A stretch of 64,000 bases of DNA from contig NC_061458.1 of assembly GCF_022581195.2 (NCBI RefSeq), positions 2,294,001 to 2,358,000 of the forward strand. Direction: 5' to 3'. Below, piece after piece: positions 1 to 9,383 of this stretch. The notes under the pieces were generated by a model. It searched no databases, was not told where the DNA came from, and saw only the letters and a list, made by a program, of their open reading frames with translations. Position numbers and translations under genes: made by a program. This DNA comes from Helicoverpa zea (taxonomy: Eukaryota > Arthropoda > Insecta > Lepidoptera > Noctuidae). Within the stretch, counting starts at the first letter, position 1. The number at the start of each line of letters is the position of its first letter.

Positions 1-1276
1 ATATGTTATGGACCAAGTGATAAATTGGGCAGTATACATAATGCCCGGTCATTATGAAAAATGCCCAATATGAGAGTGCAATTTGATAATAACTATTTAA
101 ATAATCAAATTGACCGGGCACTATACATATTGCCCGTGACCTTTTGGGCAAAGTAATACAAACATATTTAATTTCAATTTTTTTATTGTTATTGCCATTT
201 AATTTAAAATAAACTTAGTATCAAACGCTATGCTAGGACAAGTAGTCCAATTAGGCAGGTCCAACTTCGAGAAAGAGGTCAACCGCTGAATCCAACTCGG
301 CTGGACAGAGTTCGGGAAACTACGCAATGTCTTTTCGTCCGACATGAGGTATGTGCCTCAAGACGAAAGTCTTCAACCAATGTGTGCTACCAGTGATGAC
401 TTACGGCACCGAAACGTGGTCTCTCACTATCGGCCTCATCTCAAAGCTCAAAGTCGCTCAACGAGCTATGGAGAGGGCTATGCTCGGTGTTTCTCTACGT
501 GATCGAATCCGAAATGAGGAGATCCGTAGACGAACTAAAGCCACCGATATAGCCCACCGGATTAGCAAGTTGAAGTGGCAATGGGCAGGCCATATTGCTC
601 GCAGAGCAGATGGCCGTTGGGGTCGTAAAGTGCTGGAGTGGAGACCACGGGCTAGCAAGCGCAGCGTAGGACGTCCACCAACGAGGTGGACAGACGACCT
701 TATAAAGGTCGCCGGAAGACGCTGGATGCAGGTCGCCTCCCACAGGTATCTGTGGAGATCTAAGGGGGAGGCCTATGTTCAGCAGTGGACGTCCTATGCC
801 TGAGATGATGAAATATCAAACCACTTAAATAATCAGCCTCATGATTTGGATTAATTATGAAGGACTTCTGCCTTAAAAATTTACTAGTTTTTGCATTTAA
901 AAGCTAAGGAAAGTCATATTAAAAATATAACAAAAAATATTATTAAAAAACAAAAATTTTACAACAAATCTTTGTTTTATAGAAATTACTTATTATTACA
1001 AAACAAAATAAACTAAAGTTTAAGCAATAGACTTATTATTTGGCATAATTAATATCTTCTCTTAATAAAAGTCAAATGAAAATATCACCGCGTAAAATAT
1101 AGCTTTTTTATCAAATTGCCCAACTGTCATGTAGCAATATAATAATGCCCGTGCAATGTGATAAATAATGAAGTTAAGATAGTTATTAATCATGTGGCCC
1201 GATAAAGCTAGACATTATTCATAATGCTCGGGCATTATTTATAATGCCCGAATTAATCACATGGTCCATAACAGAT
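1..1276. mobile_element. TIR-flanked DNA-transposon-like element carrying a captured LINE fragment
   Basis: The first ~68 bases and the reverse complement of about 1209-1276 align at roughly 80 percent by eye. Both ends share GTTATGGACCA, a GTGAT/GTGATT block, and repeated subterminal ATAATGCCCG motifs that are themselves near-palindromic. The interior is AT-rich except for an RTE-type reverse-transcriptase fragment at about 233-805. No transposase frame is visible, so the element is non-autonomous. The left edge coincides with the window edge, so the target duplication and exact 5' end cannot be fixed. Superfamily not assigned. Confidence 0.6.
233..803 (+). pseudogene. RTE-type endonuclease-reverse transcriptase, C-terminal fragment
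   Basis: The open segment from 351 to 803 (150 codons) reads as the C-terminal tail of the lepidopteran RTE-class ORF2. Its landmarks are CLKTKVFNQCVLPVMTYG, QRAMERAMLGVSLRD, KLKWQWAGHIARR, GRPPTRWTDD and the final EAYVQQWTS. Homologous sequence continues upstream in another frame (about 233-350, YLGQVVQLGRSNFEKEV), with an in-frame TGA at 287-289 and a frameshift before 351. No endonuclease domain and no FADD polymerase motif are present, so it cannot act as a reverse transcriptase. It lies inside the TIR-flanked element at 1-1276. Its closest relative in the window is the ORF2 tail of LINE B at 5645-6258, which shares the same block order. Confidence 0.85.
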
Positions 1277-2090
1277 ATAATGTTTGGTCCACTTTTTATT
1301 TACAAGTAAAAATAGCTACTGAACTGTGAATAAGTTTTCACTCAATCGCATGATAGGACGCATATAACGATAACAAATGCTGTGTAGTTTATTTGTAAAC
1401 TAGGTAATATAATCTGTTATCCAATCAGAATTTTATATCGTCCACTAACGTACCACTGTGCATTTAATGTACCGTAGAACCATTGCAAAAGATTTTTTCA
1501 ATCAGTATCATTTTTGAAAGATAAATTACGATGTCAATCAGTGGGAAAAACGGATTTTTTACATGAATATTACATGATACAAAATTACATGATAGCCTAT
1601 TTATTGAGACTAAATAAATGAAATTTCTCAATATTGTTAATGAAGCAAAACGTTCCGTAATGATTTCTCTTTTACCATTACAATTACAGTTCACTCCAAA
1701 TAATTTTATCACAACTAACATTGATCTACTGTATAACGTATCCTGCGGTATTGACATCGCATATGTATGCATTGTGGCACCATTGCTCGTCAGGTAACTG
1801 GCAATTAATATTAACTGCATTGTACCGAACATACAATGTTTTACGCCGGCCTGCCATGCGGATTGTACCAATCGGGACATTTCCGGGTTCATTTAAAAGA
1901 GTATTGTTGTTTATTTTGGCTTGATTGTGTGTTCATTAAAAAGGAAACAAAGATTTATGTTATTTTGTAGCAAAAATAGATGAGCCACAAGGCTGTTTAA
2001 ATAGACTAATATTTTAGTTACATTTGATGTGCATTGTACCTACATACCTATGTATTTCTAATGATAGCACGCTAATTTCGCCAGTCGATC
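1277..2090. other. Anonymous AT-rich DNA
   Basis: The only frames here are short ones running in both directions over the same bases (for example 1464-1892 minus). They show no recognisable domain and look random. I see no repeat structure. Confidence 0.5.
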
Positions 2091-2215
2091 GTGAGTTTAT
2101 TTAAACAAAATAATACAATTTTAAAAACATACACTCAAACATCACCTTCACGAAAAGAAAAAAAAATACACAAAATGAAATTGAGACGTGAACAAGACCT
2201 ACTTCAATTACACCC
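2091..2215 (+). pseudogene. LINE D reverse transcriptase, upstream part of a split 3' end
   Basis: 41 codons plus two bases of a jockey/CR1-like LINE ORF lie immediately left of the LTR retrotransposon. The frame closes upstream with TAA near 2072, so the fragment is 5'-truncated. If the LTR element and one CACCC copy are removed, the codon broken at 2214-2215 is completed by base 12964, and the frame stays open to the stop at 13112-13114. This identifies the pre-insertion site and orientation. The fragment is K/R rich and precedes the usual LYNKLP block of such C-termini. Confidence 0.7.
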
Positions 2216-2402
2216 TGTATTGTACGCTCATTTTATTATGTTAATCGACTCGCCAACGCACCACCACACAGGTCGACAGTCTGACAACGACTGACTCCCC
2301 ACCGCTCGATCCGGTATTTATAACCGAGTGACGTATGCGCACGAGGCGTCATAATAATGACATAACCTATACAATGATGCACATGTACCTGCATACACTA
2401 CA
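2216..2402 (-). repeat. 3' LTR (left copy) of the gene-less LTR element
   Basis: 187 bp. On the minus strand it runs TGTAGTGTATG to GTACAATACA. A TATA box (TATAAATACC) is complementary to about 2313-2322. A CAGTCGTTGT block resembling an insect initiator follows, with a poly(A) signal AATAAA near 2230-2235. It is identical to 12772-12958. Confidence 0.9.
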
Positions 2403-2413
2403 TCTCTCCCTTG
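2403..2413 (-). other. Polypurine tract
   Basis: AAGGGAGAGA on the minus strand directly abuts the TGTAGTG start of the 3' LTR. This is the expected site for plus-strand priming in an LTR retroelement. Confidence 0.75.
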
Positions 2414-4773
2414 TTGTTTTGATTTTAACCTTGTTTCAAAAAGTTCAACAATCAAACTCATAAATATTTTGGTAATTTCTTAAAGATCTATCAAACACCT
2501 GCAGCACAACAAAACCACGCTATCAGATCAGTCCACCGATCACACTGCCATCAAACTGATTTACTTTGTTCCGTTTCCATTTCATTTCCCTTTCCATTTA
2601 AGGAGACGACAGATATCGGTGATACTGCGGGACACTACATCCCTTCCCTTGTGAAATAAACATAAATAAAAATCCGTCCCTTTGCAGACGGTAACATACC
2701 AGCATCTGCTTCAGGCTCAACAAGACAAATTCGTAGCAGTGATATCAGGCCGGCAAGTTTAACTTCAGGTTTTGTAGCCGCTGTTCCGGCCCTGTATTAT
2801 ATCTACACTAGAGATGATCCGTCCATTTGGCAGACATCCCGCCAATCAGTCCATGTGAAATCAAGCAAATCTCAAATATTGCTGTACCTTCAGATAATGA
2901 GCACTCATCTTGCTTGGTTCGACTTCACTTAAAACTGATACAGAATGCATTGTTCCAAGGTAAAAGATCGGCATTAGGGTACCTCATCAATGCTTTTCAC
3001 TCATTCAAAACCGTACGAGCCGTACGAGGAAAGTAATCACATAAGATCGTCCCAATTGAATGGTGACCTAGATGGACTGTTTCCAATTTGATGATGACCA
3101 TATACTTTGTCACCCATTTAATGGTGACCACATACTTTGTCTCCAATTTAATGGTGACTCCATACTTTGTCACCCATTTAATGGTGACCACATACTTTGT
3201 CTCCAATTTAATGGTTTAAATTATAGTTCTATGTACGAGTTAAGTACTTTGTGTGCCTTGTAAGCAAGAGAATGCTAACTCAACTAATTTTGGTAATATG
3301 TAGTTTTTAATTTGAGAGTGGAATATCAAAGCCTATCATTATCTCAGCAATGTAACAAACAATCTGGTCTTCAACCCTATTGATCAGCGCTGGTACTTTG
3401 CACGTTTCTGCTAGTACACTCGCTGAAATTCTGATATAGGCTTTAAATACCCTACATCAATGTATGTCCAATATCTAGTCAAGAAACTGTAAGCTTCTTA
3501 GCATTAAACACTTAACATATGAATACCATACTGCATATAATAGTGCGATAGGAATACTTATATTTCGGTTAGGCATCCAAGAACACTATTATCACCGGAC
3601 ATTGCGTTCTGTAATGTTTGTTTGCTTTTCCTAATGTGGTTTTCAAAAATTTAAGTAGTCAAAGAATTATTATGCTTTGATGGTAAGCTTTTTAGTGTCA
3701 TGGTTACATATTGATTATAACGAAGGTGTAAAGTAACATTACGAATCAGATTTTAACTAATTAGAACCATATTATGCAACGAACGCACTTTAACAGGTGT
3801 CACTAACTTTGCACTATATATTTTGAAGCTGTGACATTCTGCATCACCATAAAATAGAAGAGTCCCTGACCCTCAACTCATGCTCTTCTTCCTTTCAACA
3901 AGGTGACAGCAGCTCACAAACAGTTTTCTAGTCGATGCAATTTTCCTTTTGCAAAACAACCGCTAACCTTTCTAAAACATTTGTCTACACATAGATAAAT
4001 GTGGGATTCTAATTCTATATCTCAATTTCATGAGCAGCTATGCTGCTCTCATGTCATACTTGACCTCATCAATTTGATGATCAGCTTTGTGCTGCTTCCA
4101 TTTTTAATATTTTACGCTTTTCCAATTTCATGACCGCGTATAGGTAACGTAATATTTTTTTTTTTTTATGTAAGTATAGTTGGCTGCATAAGTATGTTTA
4201 TAGTTTCGTTCAAAAGCGCTTACCCTTTATTGCAGCTGACTTTATCTACGTTGTTTTAGCTAGACAACCAGAATATAAAAATATTATTATCTTTTATAGG
4301 GACAGCACCCAAGTAAATTTTTAAACGATTTGGTGACTAAGGGCAATTTTACTTCCTATACTTTAAGGAACACTTACTCAGATTATATATTGCAGTAGGA
4401 CTTAGGAACTTAATAATATTTTAGTTATTATTAACCAAATGTCGACGCAACTGTGTAGTTTAATTAGCACAAAAGAGTAATAAATGTCGATAAATGTAAA
4501 TAGTGATAAAGTTCTTTACCTCTCGTGCGAGTCCAATTGTCTTACGGTAACCTAAGATTGGTGTTCTAAGATCAATTATTATTAACCCTAACGCTATGGA
4601 CACAAGACATTATTTTGTTAATAGATATCCATCCCACCACCCATATGGATCTTATCTTATGGGATGGGTTGAGGAAATTACACAACTTTATATTACAAGT
4701 AGGTGTGCACTTCAAGAATATATTAATGTGATGATTTATTAACTTGAGATCAATAAATGGATTCTATTTCATA
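2414..4773 (-). other. Non-coding internal region of the LTR element, 3' side
   Basis: There is no gag-pol similarity on either strand. It contains a second PPT-plus-LTR-start look-alike (2633-2650), a 30-bp tandem repeat (3052-3213), short palindromes near 4030-4100, and otherwise AT-rich sequence. Short frames here are interrupted or derive from the tandem repeat. Confidence 0.6.
3052..3213. repeat. 30-bp tandem repeat, about 5 copies
   Basis: Units such as CCAATTTAATGGTGACCACA followed by TACTTTGTCT repeat with period 30. Alternate units begin CCAATTT or CCCATTT, so a 60-bp higher-order period is also visible. The first two units are diverged. The period is a multiple of three, so antisense and sense frames stay open across it, but this is not evidence of a protein. 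Confidence 0.85.
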
Positions 4774-4784
4774 TACGTTCATAT
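4774..4784. repeat. Target-site duplication of LINE B, left copy
   Basis: TACGTTCATAT, repeated at 9948-9958. Confidence 0.85.
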
Positions 4785-4804
4785 AATAATAATAATAATA
4801 AGCC

Positions 4805-5506
4805 CCGCAGGGCATCTGAGGCGGATGACGGGGAGTAGCGACCCCGCGGGGCTATATATCCGAGTGCTCCAGGGAGAGTATACTGTCCCCCACCTCCGGC
4901 TTGCCGGAGTGAAGCATGACGGGGGATAGGTCTCCCGCCTCTTGGCTTGCCTTCATCGGCCGGTCAGAGTGGAGTCGCTAGAGCAAGGTTAGTCCTGCTC
5001 GGAGGGTAGGTGCCTCGTGGTAAGTGGCGAGTGGGCCGGTGATGCTGGACCCACAGGGAGCGCGTGATCTGCGTTTAAAGTCCGCCGAGGTATCCTCACC
5101 CTTCTCAGCCGCTCATGTCCCTGTTGCCCTCTTGTTGCTTTTCAGTGACTGATTCCCGGGGGCCCAGTAAGTGAGTTGGCGAGTCTCCACCTGCCATTTT
5201 AACATGTATTTAATACATTGTCATCGGCAGGTGCCATAGTTCCCGTAGTTTCCCCATTCCTAGTCCATTAGCATCCCATCACAATAGCCTAAGTAGTTTT
5301 TATCCATAGTTAGCAATAGTTTAGCACAGAACCGGGGATTGTTCTTGGGTACATTTCTATAGTGTATACAGGGATAATCGTCGGTTTTGTGTTACCATTT
5401 CATTAAAGTTGTCTCAAAAGGGCTTCAGCGTGTTGGCTTCGGCCCCACGTTCGCCTTCCAAAAATCCGGGACTCTGTAGTCCCGTGGTCGGTTAGAGACA
5501 TACAAA
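4805..5506 (+). mobile_element. ~0.7-kb non-autonomous retroelement inserted in the TAA tail of LINE B
   Basis: A GC-rich block, unlike its surroundings, lies between two copies of AATAATAATAATAAGCC (4788-4804 and 5507-5523). It ends with a hairpin GGGACT-CTGT-AGTCCC near 5470-5483 and GAGACATAC followed by A-rich/AAT repeats. That is a 3' end I recognise from moth non-LTR elements. No RT frame is present. Insertion into TAA repeats resembles the target choice of Dong (R4 clade), so a Dong-dependent element is possible, but the family is not established here. Confidence 0.7.
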
Positions 5507-5644
5507 AATAATAATAATAAGCCTTTATTTGTTTCCTTGACTTAATCCTATTACATAAGTATTTTAAAATATATAAAAAAAAGTTTGACTTATGCGTAAT
5601 ATAAAAAGTTAAAAAAAAGTAATAATGCTAAATTTAATATTAAG

Positions 5645-6258
5645 TCATGGCCCCTCTCGGGTATAGGCCTCCTCCAACTGTTTCCAATGTACTCTATCTC
5701 TTGCTGTATCCATCCAGTTGTCTCCTGCTACCTTTCGTAGATCATCAGTCCAACGGTCTATAGGTCTGCCTCTAGCTCTCTTGCCTGTTGGACCTTTCCA
5801 TATTGTGACGAGTTTCGTCCATCGTTCACCCTTCGTTCGTATCATGTGGCCAGCCCATTTCCACTTCAACCGCATTGCATGCGTTACCGCATTTATAACT
5901 TTGGTTTTGCGCCTTATAACGCTGCTTCTTTGTTTATCTTTGAGCTTTAGGCCTAGAATGCTTCTCTCCATAGAGCGCTGGCATGTGCGTATTTTTGTTT
6001 TCGTGTATTTATTGTAGATCCAGGTCTGTGCTCCGTATGTCAGGCATGGTAGTATACATGAGTCCATGACTTTTTTCTTAAGATATAATGGAAGTTTTGA
6101 TTTTAATGTTTCTTTCAGGCTCCAGAACTTTTTCCAAGCCATATTAATTCTTCTGTCTAGTTCATCTTTATGCCGTGTGTTTTTAAATGAAATGAGCTTT
6201 CCTAGATATATATAGCTATCGACATATTCGATTGGTGTTTGGTTTACTATAATGGGGG
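5645..6258 (-). pseudogene. LINE B ORF2, C-terminal segment after the frameshift
   Basis: This continues ORF2 in the next frame after a G6 run at 6254-6259 (C6 on the coding strand). The segment reads through VDSYIYLGKLISF, then MAWKKFWSLKETLKSKLP, CILPCLTYGAQTW, QRSMERSILGLKLKD, LKWKWAGHMIR and RARGRPIDRWTDDLRKVAG. It stops at 5645-5647 after the EAYTREGP end. These blocks parallel the fragment at 351-803, so it is a genuine ORF2 tail. A one-base length change in the homopolymer is the simplest cause; a sequencing error is as likely as a mutation. Confidence 0.85.
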
Positions 6259-8555
6259 GTTTGTATACTGTTTGTAGCTACTTTAGTCTTAGAGGTGTTT
6301 AGTTGTAGACCAATGGTATTGCTAGAGTCACTTAAATCTGTAAGCATTTTTTCAAGTTGTTTTGATGACGTCGAGAAAAGGACTATATCGTCGGCAAATC
6401 TTAAGTTGCTGAGGAACTTGCCGTTTATATCTATTCCTTTTCCTTCCCACTGTAAACCCTTCATTATATTTTGTAGGACTGCAATAAACAGTTTGGGTGA
6501 GAGTGGATCTCCTTGTTTCACACCTCTGCGTATATAAATTGTTGGTCCTAGTCTATCGAGCTTCACACGACTTGTGCTTTTTGCATATATGTTTTTGATT
6601 ATATTTATGTATATATTCGGAATGTTTTGATGTTTCAGTGCCTGCCAAATGCTCTCGTGTGATATGGAGTCAAATGCTTTCGCATAATCTACATACGCTA
6701 GGTAGAGCGGGGTCTTAAATTCTTGATATTTTTCCACTATTTGCTCTAGCGTATGGATATGGTCAATAGTTGAGAACCCTGGTCTGAATCCTGCCTGTTC
6801 TTTCGTTTGGTGTTTCTCTATATCTACTTCTATCCTTTTTTCTAGACACATTGCGAATAATTTATACATTGTTGGGAGTAGACTTATTGGGCGGTAGTTG
6901 CCAATATCCGTTGGATCACCTTTCTTGTATAATAGAGTTATTCTTGATTCCGCCCATTTTTGGGGGATCTTTTGTGCTTCCAATATTTTATTGAACAATA
7001 TGATTAGGTGCGGAGTTAATATATGTTTTCCAATTTTTAAGGCTTCGTTAGGAATATTGTCGAATCCTGGGCTTTTCTCGTTCTTTAATTTGTCAATAGT
7101 TTTTATTATTTCAGTAGCGTTAAAAAGTTGAATAGGACTATTTATTTCCCAGTTATAACTCTGGCTCTCTTCTTGCAACAATGCTTGTTCGTGGTTGTAG
7201 TTTTTATCGTGGTACAAGTTTTTGTAGAAATCGGAGGCTATTTTAACTAGATCCTCACGTGTTTGTAAAGGTTTTGTAGTTTTATTTGACTGTAGGCTTG
7301 ATATCCACTTTTTATCTTGGTTTAACTGTTTGTGTGCTTTCTTCTGACTTCCTGTTTTTAGGAGGTTTTTCTCTATTATTTTTAGCTTATAATCCTGGTA
7401 ATCTTGTTTCAATTGTTTATTTGTAGTTTTAAAGAGTGTAGATAGTTCCTTTCTTTGTTTCTGTGTCTTACGTGATACATGTAGTAGTTCTGAGCGTTTT
7501 TTGATAAGTTCTTTCGTTTCGTTTGATATTATATGTTGTTTCGGTTTTTCTGTAGTAATTTCGTTGTAACTTTGGTGTATACAAGTTTCTAATTTTGAGT
7601 AGAATGTCTCTATATTGTCAACATCTTCCCAATATACATTTTCTATTTTATTCGTTAGATTTGATAAGTACTTTGTTTGGTTTTGTAGGTTTGATAAGTA
7701 GGATGTGGCTCTACCAAAATTTGTTCTGCATTTCTTTTGCTTTATATTAATTTGTATTGTGGCTCTTACAAGTCGATGATCGCTTGCAAAAGTGTTGTTA
7801 TTTAAGATTTCTATATTTTGGAAAAGCTTTGGGTAGGTACTCATAATATAATCTATTTGGTTTCTTGTTTGTTTGTCTGGTGTGATCCACGTCCATAGGT
7901 TATTAATCTTCTTTTTGAATATAGAGTTGATTATAGTAAAGTTATTTTCAATTGCATATTGCACCAATCTGTCGCCTCTTTGGTTTCTAATGCCGTGGCA
8001 AAAGGGCCCGATGATAGAGTTTTCTTCATTTTTTCTTTGACCTATTTTGGCATTAAGATCACCCATAATTATTTCTTTGCCATTTGTAAGGCTTCTAGCA
8101 TGATTTATTTGGTCATAGAAGGTATTTATCTCCTCTTCTGTTGCGTCTTGAGTGGGAGCGTAAACTTGTATGATGGCTATTTTTATGTTTTCAAATTTAA
8201 GATTTAGAAGGCAAACTCTCTCGGATATTCCTATGTAATTGTCTATATTCATTTTGTATTGTTTTTTAATTAAAAATCCAACTCCGTGTTGTCCTTTTGG
8301 TTTGCCTGTATAGCAAAATATATAATTTTCATCTTCTATGATATCGTTTCCGCTTCTTCTTACTTCAGAGAGTCCAATGATGTCATGCTTGATATTAGTA
8401 AGGGAGTATTTTAATAGTTCCATTTGTATAGGTTTAAGTAGAGATCTAACGTTGTAAGTACATATATATATATTTTGGTTTGTTGGAGGGTTGTAGTCTT
8501 TGTCTCCCGCGGTGACAAGCCGTGTTGGGAGGCTGAGAGAGGGAGGCGTTAGTTG
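6216..8555 (-). CDS. LINE B ORF2: APE-type endonuclease and reverse transcriptase
   Basis: This would nick target DNA and copy the LINE RNA at the nick. The frame runs unbroken from just after the ORF1 stop (8555) to 6216. The first ATG is at 8423, but the endonuclease start block TYNVRSLLKP lies upstream of it, so the ATG is probably not the start. Counting from that Met, the endonuclease occupies about 1-225: GLSEVRR (17-23), QVYAPT (86-91), GDLNAKIG (121-128), WTWITPDKQTRNQIDYI (177-193), SDHRLV (214-219). The RT follows: NEKSPGFDNIPNEAL (448-462), YVDYAKAFDSISH (577-589), GVKQGDPLSP (634-643), RFADDIVLF (675-683). All catalytic blocks look intact. The frame then derails at the G6 run. Confidence 0.9.
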   Translation of the reverse strand, partial: QLTPPSLSLPTRLVTAGDKDYNPPTNQNIYICTYNVRSLLKPIQMELLKYSLTNIKHDIIGLSEVRRSGNDIIEDENYIFCYTGKPKGQHGVGFLIKKQYKMNIDNYIGISERVCLLNLKFENIKIAIIQVYAPTQDATEEEINTFYDQINHARSLTNGKEIIMGDLNAKIGQRKNEENSIIGPFCHGIRNQRGDRLVQYAIENNFTIINSIFKKKINNLWTWITPDKQTRNQIDYIMSTYPKLFQNIEILNNNTFASDHRLVRATIQINIKQKKCRTNFGRATSYLSNLQNQTKYLSNLTNKIENVYWEDVDNIETFYSKLETCIHQSYNEITTEKPKQHIISNETKELIKKRSELLHVSRKTQKQRKELSTLFKTTNKQLKQDYQDYKLKIIEKNLLKTGSQKKAHKQLNQDKKWISSLQSNKTTKPLQTREDLVKIASDFYKNLYHDKNYNHEQALLQEESQSYNWEINSPIQLFNATEIIKTIDKLKNEKSPGFDNIPNEALKIGKHILTPHLIILFNKILEAQKIPQKWAESRITLLYKKGDPTDIGNYRPISLLPTMYKLFAMCLEKRIEVDIEKHQTKEQAGFRPGFSTIDHIHTLEQIVEKYQEFKTPLYLAYVDYAKAFDSISHESIWQALKHQNIPNIYINIIKNIYAKSTSRVKLDRLGPTIYIRRGVKQGDPLSPKLFIAVLQNIMKGLQWEGKGIDINGKFLSNLRFADDIVLFSTSSKQLEKMLTDLSDSSNTIGLQLNTSKTKVATNSIQTPHYSKPNTNRICR

Positions 8556-8558
8556 CTA
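8549..8558 (-). promoter_or_regulatory. Candidate UAG stop-codon readthrough site between ORF1 and ORF2
   Basis: On the minus strand the junction reads AAG TAG CAA CTA ACG. ORF1 and ORF2 are in the same frame, and the nucleotides after the stop fit the tobamovirus-type UAG-CAR-YYA readthrough consensus. 44 open codons separate the stop from the first in-frame ATG. That frame, motif and spacing are seen directly; that readthrough occurs is inference. Confidence 0.55.
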
Positions 8559-9383
8559 CTTCTCTTGATTTTGATTGTCGCCTTGCATTGTGGATTGATC
8601 TTTCTTTTGGTAGGAGAGAACAGGAGCTTTTATAAGATAGTTGTTCATATTGTTAGTTTTATTAATTTTATTTGGTTGGTTTGTACTTTGTTCTTTGTGT
8701 TTTAGAGTTTTCGTTGTAGTTTCCGGTGATTCAGATAAGTTTCTCTTTTTATTTTGATATTCTTGTGGTACTTTGTGTTCATCTTGTTTTTTATCGTTAT
8801 CATTATTTATTATAATAAGTTTATCGTATTTGAGGAACGCTTTTCTCCCTTTTTTTCTCTCCTTCTCGGCTTCTAATTGTAATTCTTTTCGTTTTTTTAG
8901 GACATCCAGGGGGTAATCTTCTTTAATATAGTAGGGTGTTGATTCTAGTAGTTTCTTATTTTGCTGTATTTTTATTTTTAATCCCATCGTTTGTAAAGTT
9001 ACAATAATTGGTCTTATCTTTTCCCCTTTTTTTCCTAGCCTTCTTACATGTTCTATACAGTTGTTGTCACACTGTATTTTTAAAGTATTTCTTATTATAT
9101 CTAGAATGGTTTTCTCTAGGTTATGGTAGCTTTTTTCGTTTTCTTCAACTCCAAAAAATATTAAGTTTTTCCTTCTATTGAATCTTTCCAAATTGTCTAT
9201 GGCAGCTTTTTGGTTTTCTAAATTTTGTTCTATTTGTTCATTTTTTATTTCCAATTGTGTGATTTTGTCATTGACTGTGTTAATTATGGTATTTTTTAAT
9301 TCTTCTTTCATGTTTTGCATGTCAACCTTCTGCTGTCTGACTTCTTCTTGTAGACTGATAAGTATGTTCTTGATGTCCTCCAT
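8556..9383 (-). CDS. LINE B ORF1: coiled-coil RNA-binding-like protein
   Basis: 275 aa, starting at ATG 9383. Residues about 1-68 form a strong heptad-rich coiled coil (MEDIKNILISLQEEVRQQKV onward) ending in LERFNRRKNLIFFGVEE. That RRKNL-IFFGV block starts an RRM-like fold of the type in L1-like ORF1 proteins. A basic segment follows (ERKKGRKAFLKYDK, about 175-188), then a low-complexity N/K/Q-rich tail ending DNQNQEK. There is no CCHC zinc knuckle, unlike jockey-type gag-like proteins. The expected role is binding the LINE RNA as a trimer-like particle component. It ends in TAG, in frame with ORF2. Confidence 0.85.
   Translation of the reverse strand: MEDIKNILISLQEEVRQQKVDMQNMKEELKNTIINTVNDKITQLEIKNEQIEQNLENQKAAIDNLERFNRRKNLIFFGVEENEKSYHNLEKTILDIIRNTLKIQCDNNCIEHVRRLGKKGEKIRPIIVTLQTMGLKIKIQQNKKLLESTPYYIKEDYPLDVLKKRKELQLEAEKERKKGRKAFLKYDKLIIINNDNDKKQDEHKVPQEYQNKKRNLSESPETTTKTLKHKEQSTNQPNKINKTNNMNNYLIKAPVLSYQKKDQSTMQGDNQNQEK

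Noticed and set aside
3072..3263. Open frames over the 30-bp repeats on both strands
   Set aside because: The period is divisible by three, so frames stay open by chance; there is no protein similarity.
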